From assembly GCF_036373705.1 (NCBI RefSeq), contig NC_089858.1:31330249-31394248 (forward strand): 64,000 bases of DNA, written 5' to 3'. The notes below the pieces were generated by a model. The model saw nothing but the letters and a program-made list of their open reading frames with translations. It ran no database searches and was not told where the DNA came from. The translations under genes and the position numbers were made by a program. This DNA is from Amia ocellicauda. Taxonomy: Eukaryota; Chordata; Actinopteri; Amiiformes; Amiidae. Positions 61,744 to 64,000 of the stretch are shown here, one piece after another; position 1 is the stretch's first letter, and each line of letters begins with the position of its first letter.

Positions 61744-63539
61744 AACCTGATCCCGCAATCCCCATCTCTGACGTTATTCAAAGTGTTTCTTAACAACAGA
61801 AATCATTAGGCTACATTGTAGTTTACTAAGTGTTTAAAATGCATACATTCCTGTCGCATTTCTACAGTAAGTTCTGGTTTGACATTGTCTACCACAAAAC
61901 TCCATAAAAACGCTGTGTGTGGAGTTAAAACAAAACCTGCTCATTGTTACATCATTTGTTATGAGCAGTACTGAAAAGCATATTCATGTAGCTTACTGTC
62001 ACCAACATGTTATATTGTCGCCCCCCATAATGTCTGAACCAGAATAAATCAAATGTTTGTTTTCAGATTATCCATGTATCTGTCGGTACAGTATGGTGTT
62101 TTGTCCCATAATACTAATGGTATTTCTCAATTTCACCCCCAAACGTATTATTATTGTTGTGCTTTACATTGACCTTTAGTTATTTTTCAGTAATTGGCAT
62201 ACATCTATTTTTAACATCTGGCAAACTGTAGTGCATTATTCGAGTTATGTCAAAAGTTATGTAATGCTGGTATTGCTTGCTGCTTCCCTCTGATTTGTGG
62301 TGATACCAATAATGCAGATCAAGAGGGAGAGAAAAATAAGGTGATTTAGCTTTTTCTGCATGGGGACCTGCTTAATTACGTTTGACACAAGTTGGGAGAT
62401 TCAAGAGAAGTGTCTGCAGTGTGTTCATATAGAATTAAAGTTTTTGTATTGTGTTTGTTTTAAATATTCACCAACAAATAGCCCATGATTCCTTTAACAG
62501 CGGATACAGACAATCTTGGACTTATCCACAACCCCGTGGGCAGACTTCTTGTTTTTCAATGCTTCTACAGATGAATGTGGTCCAGTACTGAAATAATTCC
62601 CCTTTGTCCTTGTATACTGTGACCACTGAGTAACTAGAACAAAAGGCAAGTTGATAAAGGAATGTTTCAGTCTTTAATGTATCGTCATACTGCAGAAAAC
62701 ATTAAGGATGCAAACTCCCTTTCTGGAGAATGTAGTAAATTAATGGATCATTTAAATACATGGTACATCAGGAGTGGCAGAAAATGACTTTGTTCAGCGG
62801 TCTGTGAAGGGTAAAGAACTCCAACCTCTGGAAACAATGACATGACATTTTCACGCCTGCTAGAAGATCTGGCAGCCAGAGAAATACAATCCAATTGAAG
62901 AGAGGGATGCACAGCTCTGTCCTCCCCCTCACTGTGTTTATGTATTGTTAATCAGTGCTGAATGAGATGTAATTTCAGTTTTTAATGGTGGGCAGAACGG
63001 TGTCTGTGCAGATGTGCTTTATGCAGCAGCTCTGATCTGTGGATGCAGTTTTGTAGCTTGAACTCCTCTGACGGTGTCAGTACTGCATTATCCGTATTCC
63101 GTTGAAAACTGCAGGATCACAGATAAAGAGGTAACTTAACATGGAGCCTTATTATTAATAATTTAAGAGACGCATCAATCCAAGACAACTAACATACATT
63201 GTTGTACATGTACACAACATAAAAAGTATATTACACTGAAATATTACTAAGGAATAATAGAAGATCACAGTGGTCTTGAGGTGTAATATAAACGTATGTC
63301 TTTAAGATGTGTCTAAAGGAGGTAAGACACTGTGTAACCCTAATCAGAGCGTTTGGACACTCATGGAAGGAACGACTAACCTATGGAAGAGGGGTGGAAA
63401 GAGACAGCCCAGAAAGATACAGTAGCTTCCACATTTATACCAAGCCTTGAGGAACTTTGATTTATCACATATTTCAGTACAAAATAAGGCATTTTATGAT
63501 TGTCAATATTGTCGGCATCAATAGCATAGAAATGTTACC

Positions 63540-63770
63540 AGAATCCGTGAGAGAAGTTAGCAGAACGCAGTGAGTGGGTGGAGAGAGTGAGAGTGAGGTT
63601 TGCAGGCACTGATACTTGGGGAGCACTTGTAGGGGAGAAAACCTGAAAGGAAACTTCAGAGGTAAATGAAAACCAGGTGAGAGTAGGGCCAGATATTCCA
63701 GGGTATAGGAGAGAGGAGAGGAAAATTGAGTGATTCATCCTGGCAAAGGTTTGGGATATAGCAGAGTGAA
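63540..63770 (-). mobile_element. Possible L2-like LINE RT fragment
   Basis: The minus strand reads LLYPGISGPTLTWFSFTSE and SFQVFSPTSAPQVSVP. This resembles the GISGTAL-WFSSYL segment and following region of L2-like reverse transcriptases such as that at 40640-42310. The plus strand is similarly G/A-rich. It is short and decayed. Confidence 0.4.
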
Positions 63771-64000
63771 GCTGTGCAAGCAGAAAGTTTGAGAATATTT
63801 AAACTGTCAGTCTTCAGGAACACATCTCACTGAATTTAGATTTTTAGATTAGTTTGCTTATTCATGCTCTCTAGAGACAAGCTTCACACTTTACACATCT
63901 TACATTTCCAAATTATGTGTCAGAATAGATTTTAATGGCATCGAAACAGTCACACATAAAACAATTGAATCTTTCTTTCAGTAGTTCGCTTGAAACAAAG

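Larger units (their letters stand above)
61522..64000 (+). other. atmin: ATMIN intron 1 (partial)
   Basis: It holds a TA microsatellite (61713-61740) and, near 63540-63770 on the minus strand, a weak LINE-like stretch. I see no ATMIN exon 2. Confidence 0.55.

Noticed and set aside
1..64000. CRISPR arrays, operons, riboswitches or bacterial-type promoters
   Set aside because: The window is vertebrate nuclear DNA with spliced genes. The tandem repeats found are microsatellites and one minisatellite without spacers.

Overview
The window is nuclear DNA of a vertebrate, almost certainly a ray-finned fish. The evidence is intron-bearing genes with GT/AG splice sites, long AT-rich introns, several fish-type Tc1 and hAT DNA transposons, L2-like and RTE-like LINE remnants, tRNA-SINE pieces and many microsatellites. 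The CDYL2 exons are close to what I recall of the human protein, and gene spacing is wide. Together these suggest a slowly evolving fish, perhaps a non-teleost such as sturgeon, gar or bowfin; that last step is inference.

Four protein-coding genes can be read, in the order and orientation known from human 16q23: CDYL2 (+), CMC2 (-), CENPN (+), ATMIN (+). CDYL2 contributes its last four coding exons (3515-11237), which encode the crotonase-like domain, then a probable 3' UTR of about 7.7 kb ending near 18975. A repeat-rich intergenic tract of about 27 kb follows. CMC2 (46083-51016, minus) is complete at 79 codons in three coding exons. CENPN (53877-59998, plus) is complete in ten coding exons (346 aa). 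ATMIN starts at 61288 and only its first coding exon lies inside the window.

The genes act in separate processes: CDYL2 in chromatin reading, CMC2 in mitochondrial copper and cytochrome oxidase assembly, CENPN in kinetochore assembly on CENP-A nucleosomes, ATMIN in DNA-damage signalling and DYNLL1 transcription. The link between them is positional. CMC2 and CENPN are divergent, with ETS and ZNF143-type promoter motifs on either side of a GATA microsatellite. ATMIN has a compact CRE/Sp1/ETS promoter about 450 bp after the CENPN polyadenylation signal.

The intergenic and intronic DNA holds a layered set of dead mobile elements. These include three Tc1 copies that share one internal deletion, a second Tc1 family containing a 41-bp hairpin, and a 1.1-kb hAT element inserted into an older Tc1 copy with a clean 8-bp target duplication. 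There is also a 193-bp hAT MITE in the CENPN 3' UTR, four RTE-like LINE fragments, an L2-like LINE joined to a tRNA-derived SINE head, a Ty3/Gypsy integrase remnant, and an unclassified fold-back element at about 25.0-25.9 kb. I found no unknown gene system. The most unusual structures are the tRNA-head/LINE junction, the fold-back element and the shared-deletion Tc1 lineage.
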